The translations under genes and the position numbers were made by a program. From NCBI GenBank assembly GCA_965613025.1, contig CBFDUE010000004.1:15743-79742 (forward strand): a stretch of DNA of 64,000 nt, written 5' to 3'. This DNA comes from CAYTXJ01 sp965613025. GTDB taxonomy: Bacteria > Desulfobacterota > DSM-4660 > Desulfatiglandales > JALVMZ01. Below, one piece after another: positions 26,641 through 34,276 of the stretch (position 1 is its first letter; each line of letters starts with the position of its first letter). Below the pieces are notes generated by a model. It was not told where the DNA came from. It saw only the letters and a list, made by a program, of their open reading frames with translations, and made no database searches.

Positions 26641-26653
26641 GGCATCTCTGAAT
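26360..26653 (+). repeat. Right copy of ~290 bp direct repeat bounding the signalling island
   Basis: Same orientation as 17910-18195. Here the hydrolase end is intact and the glycosyltransferase is the remnant, the mirror image of the left copy. Similarity begins at ggcaagatca (26361) and fades after about 26653 inside the hydrolase gene. Confidence 0.9.
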
Positions 26654-27228
26654 CTCTCTGCATCGCTTCTATCTCCCACAATTGCTCCATAGTGCATGGG
26701 AATAGCAATTTTAGGATTAATATCCAGTGCTGCTTCCACCGCCTGATCTGCTGTCATTACATAGGTGCCAGATACTGGAAGAAGTGCAATATCCACATTA
26801 AAGTTCTTCATTTCAGGAATATGGTCAGTATCGCCAGCGTGGTATATCCTTATCCCTTCCACCTCTAAGATAAACCCTAACCACTGATTTTTCTTTGGAT
26901 GAAAGTCCTTATCTGTGTTATAAGCAGGCACTGCCTCTATCTTGATATCTCCTATTTCAACCCTATCGCCAGGTTTTACCACTCTTATGTCTCCTTTAAG
27001 CTTCTTAGAGGAGTCCTTTTCAGTTACAATCACGGTATCCTGTTTCTGAATCTTTTCCACATCTTCAGGAGAGCAGTGGTCAAAATGCTCATGGCTTATG
27101 AGTATTATGTCAGCAGCAGGGCCTCCTGAGATCTGATAGGGATCAATATAGATGATCTTAGCGGTTTCAATCCTGAATCCATCATGTCCTAACCAATAAA
27201 TCTTTTTAACCATTTCCTTTACATCCAT
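26599..27228 (-). CDS. Metallo-beta-lactamase-fold hydrolase (UPF0173-like)
   Basis: 209 residues. Metal-binding motifs are ISHEHFDHCSPED (HxHxDH type, first His replaced by Ser-His-Glu-His spacing as in the L-ascorbate-6-phosphate lactonase/UPF0173 group), HAGDTDHIPE, and the final HYG in PMHYGAI. The substrate is unknown. The ATG at 27228 follows GGGAGG. It is last of the DUF1992-DUF3842-cooT-hydrolase operon, and its final codons lie inside the right direct repeat. Confidence 0.85.
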   Translation of the reverse strand: MDVKEMVKKIYWLGHDGFRIETAKIIYIDPYQISGGPAADIILISHEHFDHCSPEDVEKIQKQDTVIVTEKDSSKKLKGDIRVVKPGDRVEIGDIKIEAVPAYNTDKDFHPKKNQWLGFILEVEGIRIYHAGDTDHIPEMKNFNVDIALLPVSGTYVMTADQAVEAALDINPKIAIPMHYGAIVGDRSDAERFRDALQGKLDVVILDKS

Positions 27229-27245
27229 CCTTTTTAACCTCCCTT

Positions 27246-27434
27246 CTAAGATGGTATTATAAAGATCTTATGATCTAAGAGATTCATTCTTGTAACCTTC
27301 CCCTTTATCTTCTCCTCTCTTCCGAATATATCATATAAGACTATCTCATCATCCTGGCACTTTATCTTTTCCACACTTTCCATAAATAGCTTCTCTTTTC
27401 CTTCCTCTAAAAGATAGACGGCCTGTTCACACAT
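27246..27434 (-). CDS. CooT family nickel-binding protein
   Basis: 62 residues starting MCEQAVYLLEEGKEK, the N-terminal Met-Cys-Glu hallmark of CooT, with MESVEKIKC, DIFGREEKIKGKV and the C-terminal LDHKIFI. CooT of Rhodospirillum binds nickel through Cys2 and helps CO dehydrogenase maturation; many homologues occur without CO dehydrogenase, as here in this window. It overlaps the DUF3842 gene by 8 bases. Confidence 0.85.
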   Translation of the reverse strand: MCEQAVYLLEEGKEKLFMESVEKIKCQDDEIVLYDIFGREEKIKGKVTRMNLLDHKIFIIPS

Positions 27435-27852
27435 CTTTATGCTTCACCTCCCCTATTTTTATTCTCTCTATCATCTCATCAATGAGATGGGGTAGAGGCT
27501 GATCAGATACGCCGATTACCTCCACATTTTCCTGGGTAAGCGGAATAAGCAGTTTTTTAGCAGTGCTTATAGATACGGCCTCTGCCATCTTAGGCGTCAG
27601 CTCTCCTAACATGGAATGGGCTACAAGTATTGATATGGAACCCATTATTACATCCACCTTCGAAGATGTATGTATTATAGCACCTTCACCTGTAGCCCCC
27701 CTGTTTGCACCTGCCTTCATCATGCGTGATGTAGCAATGGAGTTGGTTCCTAAGGCATAGATCTCTATCCCTTCTCCAAAGGCCTTCCTGAGCTTCTTTA
27801 TTATGGCAGATCCAATCCCGCCCCCCTGTCCGTCCACCACCGCAATCTTCAT
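27427..27852 (-). CDS. DUF3842 family protein
   Basis: 141 residues. MKIAVVDGQGGGIGSAIIKKL resembles a nucleotide-binding glycine-rich loop. ALGTNSIATSRMMKAGAN and GEGAI follow, then GSISILVAHSMLGELTP. The family function is unknown to me. It overlaps cooT, and the two are probably functionally linked, as judged only from position. Confidence 0.82.
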   Translation of the reverse strand: MKIAVVDGQGGGIGSAIIKKLRKAFGEGIEIYALGTNSIATSRMMKAGANRGATGEGAIIHTSSKVDVIMGSISILVAHSMLGELTPKMAEAVSISTAKKLLIPLTQENVEVIGVSDQPLPHLIDEMIERIKIGEVKHKDV

Positions 27853-27866
27853 AGGATATTTGCTCC

Positions 27867-28253
27867 TTATCTATCACTTTGAGAGGAACCTGAAAATTTC
27901 TCCACAAGCTTCTTATAATATATCTGTTTTTCTTCCAGAAGAGGAGATCTCTTACCCATCATATTTAGTTTCATGATCATATAATTGATCTTCTTCATAA
28001 GCCTATATTTTTCTCTTTCATCTGGAAGAGATTCAAGCAGATCCTCCATCTGCCTTATCTCTTTTTTCAGCTGAAGCTCTGGCGGAAGACAGTCAGCATT
28101 TTTAAGTATCTTATATGCAAGCCGGAGATCTTCGGGGATGTGACTGTCATCCTCAATCTGTAAAGGTCTGCCCTTCCCAGGCAGATTGTCAAACTCACCC
28201 CGTTCAAGTGCCTCTTGTATCTGTCTTTCCACAAACTTAAGATATGAAAACAT
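27867..28253 (-). CDS. DUF1992 (DnaJ C28-like) protein
   Basis: 128 residues, highly charged and helical. Family hallmarks: ERQIQEALERGEFDNLPGKG near residues 9-28, then EDLRLAYKILKNAD. The domain is known from the human DNAJC28 conserved region, without the J domain. The function is unknown. It is first of the minus-strand operon and 14 bases before DUF3842. Confidence 0.85.
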   Translation of the reverse strand: MFSYLKFVERQIQEALERGEFDNLPGKGRPLQIEDDSHIPEDLRLAYKILKNADCLPPELQLKKEIRQMEDLLESLPDEREKYRLMKKINYMIMKLNMMGKRSPLLEEKQIYYKKLVEKFSGSSQSDR

Positions 28254-28262
28254 ATCCCTTAC

Positions 28263-28404
28263 AGAGCTTTACATAACCCCTTTTTACACTGGGGGTTACA
28301 CCCCCCTCCGGGTCAGAGACCCAACCCCGGTCATTGCGAGCGAAGCGAAGCAATCTCATACATTTTATAGATTGCTTCGGGTCTTTTAAGACCCTCGCAA
28401 TGAC
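28263..28404 (+). repeat. Dispersed composite repeat with nested inverted arms (copy 1)
   Basis: The sequence begins agagcttt-cataacccc and contains ttacactgggggttacaccccc and gtcattgcgagcgaagcg. It recurs in the same orientation at 63859-64000. Within this copy, gtcattgcgag (28330-28340) pairs with ctcgcaatgac (28394-28404), aagcaatct (28348-28356) with agattgctt (28369-28377), and gggtctt with aagaccc (28379-28394). This is a REP- or MITE-like non-coding element. The gap 28254-28621 (368 bases) holds this element, a hairpin, and the groE promoter, and no gene. Confidence 0.85.
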
Positions 28405-28428
28405 AGATTCCATCTACAGCTTTTTTCT

Positions 28429-28455
28429 GAGAGCTTTGAAAAATTCAAAGCTCTC
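28429..28455. repeat. 12 bp-arm hairpin upstream of groE
   Basis: gagagctttgaa, a 3 base loop, then the exact complement ttcaaagctctc. There is no T-run after it, so it is not a standard terminator. Its left arm resembles the first bases of the dispersed repeat (gagctttg), so it may be a related or partial element. Confidence 0.75.
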
Positions 28456-28531
28456 GCTCTTAATTTAAAGTATTTTCCTTTTTATCAAACCTCTCAGTTC
28501 AAATTCAAGGGTAAACTTTTTTCTGGATAAC

Positions 28532-28559
28532 TTGACAATTTAAAAGGCGTGTTTATCTT
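28532..28559 (+). promoter_or_regulatory. Probable sigma-70 promoter of groES-groEL
   Basis: A consensus TTGACA at 28532-28537, a 16 base spacer, then TATCTT at 28554-28559, about 60 bases before the groES start. A small inverted repeat (attcc-n7-ggaat, about 28563-28580) follows the -10. No CIRCE element (TTAGCACTC-N9-GAGTGCTAA) is present. Confidence 0.6.
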
Positions 28560-28621
28560 TTTAATTCCAAATAGAGGAATCTTTTTAAATTCAAAAACTT
28601 ATCCAAAAGGAGGTTGGGGTT

Positions 28622-28915
28622 ATGAAGATTAAGCCATTAGATGACAGGGTATTGGTTCTGAGGATAGAGGAGGAGGAAAAGACAAGCGGTGGAATAATTA
28701 TTCCTGATACAGCTAAGGAGAAACCGCAAGAGGGTAAGGTTGTGGCTGTAGGGCCTGGAAAGGTGAATAATAAGGGTGAAAGGGTTCCTCTCAGTGTTAA
28801 AGAAGGAGACAGGGTTCTGTTCAGCAAGTATGCGGGAACGGAGATAAAGATCGATGGGGTGGAGCATCTCATTATGCGTGAGGATGATATATTAGCTATT
28901 GTTGAAGGGAAGTAA
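28622..28915 (+). CDS. groES: Co-chaperonin GroES
   Basis: 97 residues. MKIKPLDDRVLVLR, the mobile loop EEKTSGGIIIPDTAKEKPQEGKV, and FSKYAGTEIKIDG are classic GroES. It caps the GroEL ring during ATP-driven folding. AAGGAGGT ends 8 bases before the ATG. It is first gene of the operon, 30 bases before groEL. Confidence 0.98.
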   Translation: MKIKPLDDRVLVLRIEEEEKTSGGIIIPDTAKEKPQEGKVVAVGPGKVNNKGERVPLSVKEGDRVLFSKYAGTEIKIDGVEHLIMREDDILAIVEGK

Positions 28916-28945
28916 AAAATAATGTTTTTTGGGGAGGTGTAGGAT

Positions 28946-30571
28946 ATGGCAGCAAAGGAGATAAGATATAGCGTAAATGCAAGGGAAAAGATAATGAACG
29001 GGGTGGATACCCTGGCCAATGCAGTAAAGGTTACCTTAGGTCCAAAGGGAAGGAATGTCTTGTTGGAAAAGAGCTGGGGATCTCCAAAGACCACAAAAGA
29101 TGGTGTCACAGTTGCAAAGGAGATTGAACTTGAGGATAAGTTTGAGAACATGGGTGCCCAGATGGTAAAAGAGGTGGCATCCAAGACATCTGATGTGGCG
29201 GGAGATGGAACCACTACTGCAACCATATTGGCTCAGGCGATATACAAAGAGGGAAGCAAGCTTGTAGCTGCTGGAGCCAACCCAATGGCGTTGAAGAGGG
29301 GTATAGAGAAGGCAGTAGGTGCGGTCGTGGACGAACTAAAGTCATTGAGTAAGCCTGTTAAGGACAAAAAAGAGATAGCTCAGGTTGGAACAGTATCAGC
29401 TAATAATGATAGCTCCATTGGGGATATAATCGCTGAAGCAATGGAAAAGGTAGGGAAAGAGGGCGTTATAACTGTTGAGGAAGCAAAGGGTATGGAGACC
29501 ACCTTAGAGATTGTAGAAGGTATGCAGTTTGATAGAGGTTATCTGAGTCCCTATTTTGTAACAGATCCAGAAAAGATGGAGGTTCATCTTGAAGAGCCCT
29601 ATATCCTGCTCCATGAAAAGAAGATAAGCAACATGAAGGATCTTATTCCCATATTGGAACAGATAGCTAAGATGGGAAAGCCGTTGCTCATCATCGCTGA
29701 AGATGTGGAAGGTGAGGCTCTTGCAACCCTGGTGGTAAATAAATTGAGAGGAACACTTAAGTGTGCCGCTGTAAAGGCACCTGGATTTGGTGATAGACGT
29801 AAGGCCATGCTTGAAGATATAGCAATTCTTACAGGTGGTCAGGTCATAAGTGAAGATCTGGGTCTTAAGCTGGAAAATGTCACATTGAATGATCTTGGAA
29901 CCGCAAAGAGGATAACCATTGACAAGGATAATACCACTATTGTGGACGGTGGTGGTAGCAGAAAGGCGCTGGAAGGCAGAGTGAAACAGCTTAGGGTGCA
30001 GATTGAGGAGACCACTTCAGACTATGACAGGGAGAAACTCCAGGAGAGGTTGGCAAAGCTGATCGGTGGTGTGGCAGTTATCAATGTGGGCGCTGCAACT
30101 GAGGCAGAGATGAAAGAGAAGAAGGATAGGGTTGAGGATGCCCTAAATGCTACCAGGGCTGCTGTGGAAGAAGGGATCGTTCCTGGCGGCGGAGTTGCTT
30201 ATATAAGGGCCATGAAGGCATTGGATAAGGTGGAATTGGAAGGTGATGAGAAGATGGGAGCAGACATAGTTAAGAGGGCATTGGAAGAACCCCTCAGACA
30301 GATAGCCAATAATGCAGGTTTTGAAGGTTCTGTGGTAGTTCAGAAGGTAAAGGAAGGTAAGGGTGCCTATGGATTTAATGCTGAAACCGGTGAGTATGGT
30401 GATCTCATCAAGGCAGGAATCATTGATCCTACCAAGGTTACCCGTTTTGCACTCCAAAATGCCGCATCTGTTGCTGGGCTTCTTCTTACAACTGATGCCA
30501 TGGTGGCGGAGAAGCCTAAGAAAGAAGAAAAGACCCCATCTCCCCAGATGCCTTCTGAAGATATGTATTAA
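28946..30571 (+). CDS. groEL: Chaperonin GroEL
   Basis: 541 residues. LGPKGRNVLLEKSWGSP is near the start, the ATP motif is DGTTTATILA, AAVKAPGFGDRRKAMLEDIA lies in the apical domain, and VEEGIVPGGGVAYIRA near residue 410. The C-terminus ends PQMPSEDMY and lacks the Gly-Gly-Met repeats of many homologues, as is common for single-copy GroEL outside Gammaproteobacteria. Transcription probably ends at the hairpin just downstream. Confidence 0.98.
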   Translation: MAAKEIRYSVNAREKIMNGVDTLANAVKVTLGPKGRNVLLEKSWGSPKTTKDGVTVAKEIELEDKFENMGAQMVKEVASKTSDVAGDGTTTATILAQAIYKEGSKLVAAGANPMALKRGIEKAVGAVVDELKSLSKPVKDKKEIAQVGTVSANNDSSIGDIIAEAMEKVGKEGVITVEEAKGMETTLEIVEGMQFDRGYLSPYFVTDPEKMEVHLEEPYILLHEKKISNMKDLIPILEQIAKMGKPLLIIAEDVEGEALATLVVNKLRGTLKCAAVKAPGFGDRRKAMLEDIAILTGGQVISEDLGLKLENVTLNDLGTAKRITIDKDNTTIVDGGGSRKALEGRVKQLRVQIEETTSDYDREKLQERLAKLIGGVAVINVGAATEAEMKEKKDRVEDALNATRAAVEEGIVPGGGVAYIRAMKALDKVELEGDEKMGADIVKRALEEPLRQIANNAGFEGSVVVQKVKEGKGAYGFNAETGEYGDLIKAGIIDPTKVTRFALQNAASVAGLLLTTDAMVAEKPKKEEKTPSPQMPSEDMY

Positions 30572-30579
30572 TGTCTTAA

Positions 30580-30630
30580 GAGGGGGTATATCCTTCCTGA
30601 AGGAGGGGCTATACCCCCCTCATGTTTTTT
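30580..30630 (+). terminator. Rho-independent terminator after groEL
   Basis: Stem agggggtata (30581-30590) pairs with tatacccccct (30610-30620), followed by catgtttttt (T-run 30625-30630). The loop contains a smaller tcctt/aagga pair and an AAGGAGG sequence that could be the ribosome site of the next ORF. Confidence 0.7.
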
Positions 30631-30972
30631 ATGGATGTTAAGGAAGAGATAAAGAGAGAGATAGAGAGAGGGAATTTTATTAGGGCCGCATTTCTTTCCC
30701 TTTCCTTAGGGAATATATCTGAGAATATCAAAAAGGAGGCACTCTGGCAGGCCTCTGCCATATATCGTAATCCCTTTACAACAAAGTCACTTTCCAATGA
30801 ACTGGGCATGAAAAGAGATGAAGTGGTAGATCTTTTAAGACGGTTATCAGAAGAAAAGGAAAGACAGGGCAAAGGAAAGGAGCTTTCATCCTGCTATGAT
30901 CTATATAAGATGAGATATCTATCCTTCCATGAATGGCTTGAAAATCTAAAAAGAGACTGGGATAAATTTTAA
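30622..30972 (+). CDS. Unknown protein, possible winged-helix segment
   Basis: 113-116 residues; I do not recognise the family. Residues 40-75 (NPFTTKSLSNELGMKRDEVVDLLRRL) look like a helix-turn-helix, and the C-terminal third has several aromatic residues (YDLYKMRYLSFHEWLENLKRDW). The reading frame starts at the ATG inside the terminator (30622) or at ATG 30631. The only ribosome-site-like sequence, AAGGAGG near 30600, is in the hairpin loop. Codon use matches its neighbours, which argues for a real gene. Expression may depend on read-through. Confidence 0.6.
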   Translation: MFFMDVKEEIKREIERGNFIRAAFLSLSLGNISENIKKEALWQASAIYRNPFTTKSLSNELGMKRDEVVDLLRRLSEEKERQGKGKELSSCYDLYKMRYLSFHEWLENLKRDWDKF

Positions 30973-31038
30973 ATTAATTGGGCACTTTCTGTATCTTTTA
31001 TTTGTATTCTCATTCTGCCTCCATTATTATAAAAAAAT

Positions 31039-32688
31039 ATGAGTAAGAAAAAGGAGACCATAACCATCTCTCAAGGTAAAAAGGAGCTTTTACTTTCCAT
31101 ATTCTCCCTTCCTCCCTCAAGGCTCTTAAATAGGATATTGAATATGTCCGATCCTAAGAGCTTTGTAAGGAGGCTTTCTAATCAAGATTTTTTCCTTCTT
31201 ATAAAGAAGATAGGAATGGATGACTGTATCCCCCTGCTTGAACTTGCAGATGTGGAAAAATGGCAGTTTGTGATGGATATGGAGGTATGGAAGAGGGATG
31301 TTCCAGATATGAATATATTACATAGATGGATATCCCTGTTTTTTAAGGCAGAGCCTGTAAGGCTTTCCAGGTTCTTACTAAGTGAAGGCGAACTCCTTGC
31401 ATGCTATATGTTTTTTAAATCCTTAGATATAAAGATCATCCAGGATAAAGACGAGATATATGACATACCAGAGGGATTCTTTACCTTAGATGGAGTATAC
31501 TATTTTAGGGCTAAGGAAGGTTTTGATCATGATCTGATGGAGCGACTTTTAAGATATATGGCAGGTGAAGATCTCCTAAGATTTCAGGCATTGTTTCTTT
31601 CCATTCAGGCCATAATCCCATCTGAAATTGAAGAGGAGCTCTATAGACTTAGATGTATAAGACTTCAAGAGGTGGGGCTTCTTCCCCATCATGAGGCAAT
31701 CTCCATCTACTCTCCCTTAAACCCCAATACAATAGAGATTAAAAGGATACCAGAAAAGGCTATAAGACTGGATCGTGAACTTTCTGAACTTGTCCCTGTA
31801 ATACCCCTATCTCTTATAGAATCACAGAATATGCTCTCTCTTGCAGGCTCATATATAAGGGATCCCTTTCTTTTTGATAGAATTCAGATGGAATTTGCCG
31901 GCCTCTGTAACAGAATCATCTCTGCAGATGAAATAAGAATTGAAGAGCTGGAAGATCTTAAAAAGGTATGTCTGAAGGCAGCCTCATATCTTAACCTTTC
32001 CCTTGAAAGGCTTAGTGCTAAGGATCCTGTTAAAGCTGCCTCCATTTTGGAAAGACATCCATTGGAAGATATCTTCAGAGTGGGATTTGGTATGACACTT
32101 AAGATCAGGTGGGAGACAGAAAAGTGGATAGCAGGGAGTTGGTTTAAGAGAATGGATCTGAGGCATGACTTTTGGGATGAATACTGGGGACAGATGCTTG
32201 AAGGTGCACTGATGAAGCATCCCAGATTTTATGACAGAGAAAAGGGGTTTAGATACTTTATGGGAATTGAAGATCTGAAAGAGTGTCTTAAGGTATTAAG
32301 ATCATTAATGGTATTGGACAGTCTCTTCGAACATATGGAAAAGAGCTGGAAGATGGAAAGAGAGTTTTTTAAACTTCAAGATGCCATATTTTATCCTCTC
32401 CTTTTCAATACCATGGCTCTAATTCTGATTAAAGACAGCCCCTCCTTTAAACCCATATCCATAGAAGAGACAAAGACCTTTTTCAGGATAATAAGGCAAG
32501 ACAAGATAGATGAAAAGGATTTTATAAGAGTTCTTTTAAAAGAGTTTAAGGAAATAGATAGAGAATCCCTTTCCATATTAGAAGAGACATTGGGCTGGAT
32601 CTGGAAGGACTTTATTGAAGAATACGAAGATGTATCCATAGAGGCAATGGATGCGCGATTTATTAAACACCTTTGGATTGAAGGATAA
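31039..32688 (+). CDS. DUF6178-like protein
   Basis: 549 residues, mostly helical, with no signal peptide and no catalytic motif that I can see. The segment VRRLSNQDFFLLIKKIG, a middle LLPHHEAISIYSPLNP and a late FWDEYWGQMLEGAL fit my memory of DUF6178 proteins of Desulfobacterota. That assignment is by recollection and moderate. It lies between the small unknown ORF and lysS, and could be a separate unit with a promoter in 30973-31038. Confidence 0.6.
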   Translation: MSKKKETITISQGKKELLLSIFSLPPSRLLNRILNMSDPKSFVRRLSNQDFFLLIKKIGMDDCIPLLELADVEKWQFVMDMEVWKRDVPDMNILHRWISLFFKAEPVRLSRFLLSEGELLACYMFFKSLDIKIIQDKDEIYDIPEGFFTLDGVYYFRAKEGFDHDLMERLLRYMAGEDLLRFQALFLSIQAIIPSEIEEELYRLRCIRLQEVGLLPHHEAISIYSPLNPNTIEIKRIPEKAIRLDRELSELVPVIPLSLIESQNMLSLAGSYIRDPFLFDRIQMEFAGLCNRIISADEIRIEELEDLKKVCLKAASYLNLSLERLSAKDPVKAASILERHPLEDIFRVGFGMTLKIRWETEKWIAGSWFKRMDLRHDFWDEYWGQMLEGALMKHPRFYDREKGFRYFMGIEDLKECLKVLRSLMVLDSLFEHMEKSWKMEREFFKLQDAIFYPLLFNTMALILIKDSPSFKPISIEETKTFFRIIRQDKIDEKDFIRVLLKEFKEIDRESLSILEETLGWIWKDFIEEYEDVSIEAMDARFIKHLWIEG

Positions 32689-32715
32689 GTTATCATATTC
32701 CTTAATAATTTTATC

Positions 32716-32777
32716 TTGACTAATAGATATAATTTAAATATGAGCTCATATCTTAAATTTTAAGGAGCGGAATGTAG
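32716..32777 (+). promoter_or_regulatory. Candidate lysS promoter, palindrome and ATG-TAG start-stop
   Basis: TTGACT (32716-32721), 17 bases, then TATGAG (32739-32744). The -10 overlaps an exact palindrome atatgagctcatat (32738-32751) with flanking partial symmetry (aatttaa and ttaaatt). Downstream, AAGGAG (32762-32767) is followed by ATGTAG (32772-32777), a two-codon start-stop unit, before the lysS ATG at 32783. Confidence 0.35.
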
Positions 32778-32782
32778 TCATT

Positions 32783-34267
32783 ATGGAAAAGATCAATCCA
32801 GTTATAGAGGAGAGGAGAAAGAAATTAAATATCATAAGGCAGAGGGGTATAGATCCCTATCCCTCTGAATTTATATGCACAATTACAGCAAGGGATGCAA
32901 AGCAGAGATTTGGCCATCTTAAAGATGATCAGCTTGAGAGATTGAATGAGACCTTTTCTATGGCAGGAAGAATAATGGCCATAAGGAATTTTGGAAAGGC
33001 ATCATTTATACATATTAAAGATAGAACTGATAAGATTCAGGCCTATATCAAAAGGGATATGGTGGGTGAAGAGCAATATTCCCTGTTTAGACTTATGGAT
33101 ATCGGTGATTTCATAGGTATTGAAGGGAGTTTTTTTCGCACTCGAACAGGGGAGTTTACCATTCTGGCCCATTCCATCTGCCTGCTTACCAAATCACTTA
33201 GGCCCCTTCCTGAAAAATGGCATGGACTTACTGATATTGAGCTAAGATATAGGATGCGATATCTGGATCTCATTGTAAATGAGAAGAGCAGGGAGGTATT
33301 TATTAAGAGATCCAGAATTATAGAGGCAATAAGAGAGTTTTTTAAAGAGAGGGGCTTCTTAGAGGTAGAGACTCCCATGATGCAGCCAATTCCTGGGGGG
33401 GCAACAGCACGGCCATTTAAGACATATCATAATGCCTTGGGAATGCATCTCTACCTTAGAATTGCACCAGAGCTGTATCTAAAGAGGCTGGTTATTGGTG
33501 GATTTGAGAGGGTGTTTGAGATTAATAGAAACTTTAGAAATGAGGGTGTCTCTGGAGAGCACAATCCAGAATTTACCATGCTGGAATTCTATATGAGTTA
33601 TGCCACATATGAGGATTTGATGAAGCTGACTGAAGATCTCTTCCAGTACATACTTGAAAGGGTGATTGGATCTAAAAGACTTTCTTACCAGGGGAAAGAG
33701 ATAGACTTTAGCCCACCCTGGAGGAGGATCCCTTTCTTTGAGGCATTGAAGGAGATAGGAAATGTTCCCTCTGAGATCATGGAAGACAGAGAAAGACTTT
33801 TTAAATTTGCAAAAGAAAAAGGCATTTCAGCTGTTGAACGAGAAAATAGGGGTAAATTGCTTACTAAGATTTTTGATCATCTTGTGGAGCCAAGACTTGT
33901 TCAACCCACATTTATATATGGGTATCCTATAGAGGTATCTCCTCTTGCAAAAAGAAATAGAGACAATCCTGAAATAGTAGATCGCTTTGAGCTTTTCATT
34001 GCTGGAAAAGAGATAGCCAATGCATTTAATGAGCTGAATGATCCGGACGATCAGAGGCAGAGATTTCTTCAGCAAGTGGCAGAGCGAGAGGCAGGTGATG
34101 AAGAAGCCCAGTTTATGGATGAAGACTATCTAATGGCTTTGGAATATGGTCTTCCACCTACTGCAGGAGAAGGGATAGGGATAGATAGGTTGGTGATGAT
34201 CCTGACCGATTCCCCATCTATCCGTGATGTGATCCTGTTTCCTCATATGAGGGCCAGAGATTTATAG
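32783..34267 (+). CDS. lysS: Lysyl-tRNA synthetase, class II
   Basis: Charges tRNA-Lys. 494 residues with an N-terminal OB-fold tRNA-binding domain (about 50-160) and a class II core. Motif 1 lies near FFKERGFLEVETPMM, GGATARPF follows, motif 2 is FERVFEINRNFRNEGVSGEH, and motif 3 is GEGIGIDRLVMILT. No frame problem. The ribosome site lies 15 bases before the ATG, further than usual, with an ATG-TAG between. Confidence 0.97.
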   Translation: MEKINPVIEERRKKLNIIRQRGIDPYPSEFICTITARDAKQRFGHLKDDQLERLNETFSMAGRIMAIRNFGKASFIHIKDRTDKIQAYIKRDMVGEEQYSLFRLMDIGDFIGIEGSFFRTRTGEFTILAHSICLLTKSLRPLPEKWHGLTDIELRYRMRYLDLIVNEKSREVFIKRSRIIEAIREFFKERGFLEVETPMMQPIPGGATARPFKTYHNALGMHLYLRIAPELYLKRLVIGGFERVFEINRNFRNEGVSGEHNPEFTMLEFYMSYATYEDLMKLTEDLFQYILERVIGSKRLSYQGKEIDFSPPWRRIPFFEALKEIGNVPSEIMEDRERLFKFAKEKGISAVERENRGKLLTKIFDHLVEPRLVQPTFIYGYPIEVSPLAKRNRDNPEIVDRFELFIAGKEIANAFNELNDPDDQRQRFLQQVAEREAGDEEAQFMDEDYLMALEYGLPPTAGEGIGIDRLVMILTDSPSIRDVILFPHMRARDL

Positions 34268-34276
34268 AGACATTAC

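Noticed and set aside
28429..28455. Hairpin as terminator or CIRCE element for groE
   Set aside because: No T-run follows, and the sequence does not match the CIRCE consensus.
28591..29226. Long open frame of 211 codons on the minus strand
   Set aside because: It lies entirely opposite groES and groEL and mirrors their codons; no family-like sequence and no ribosome site.
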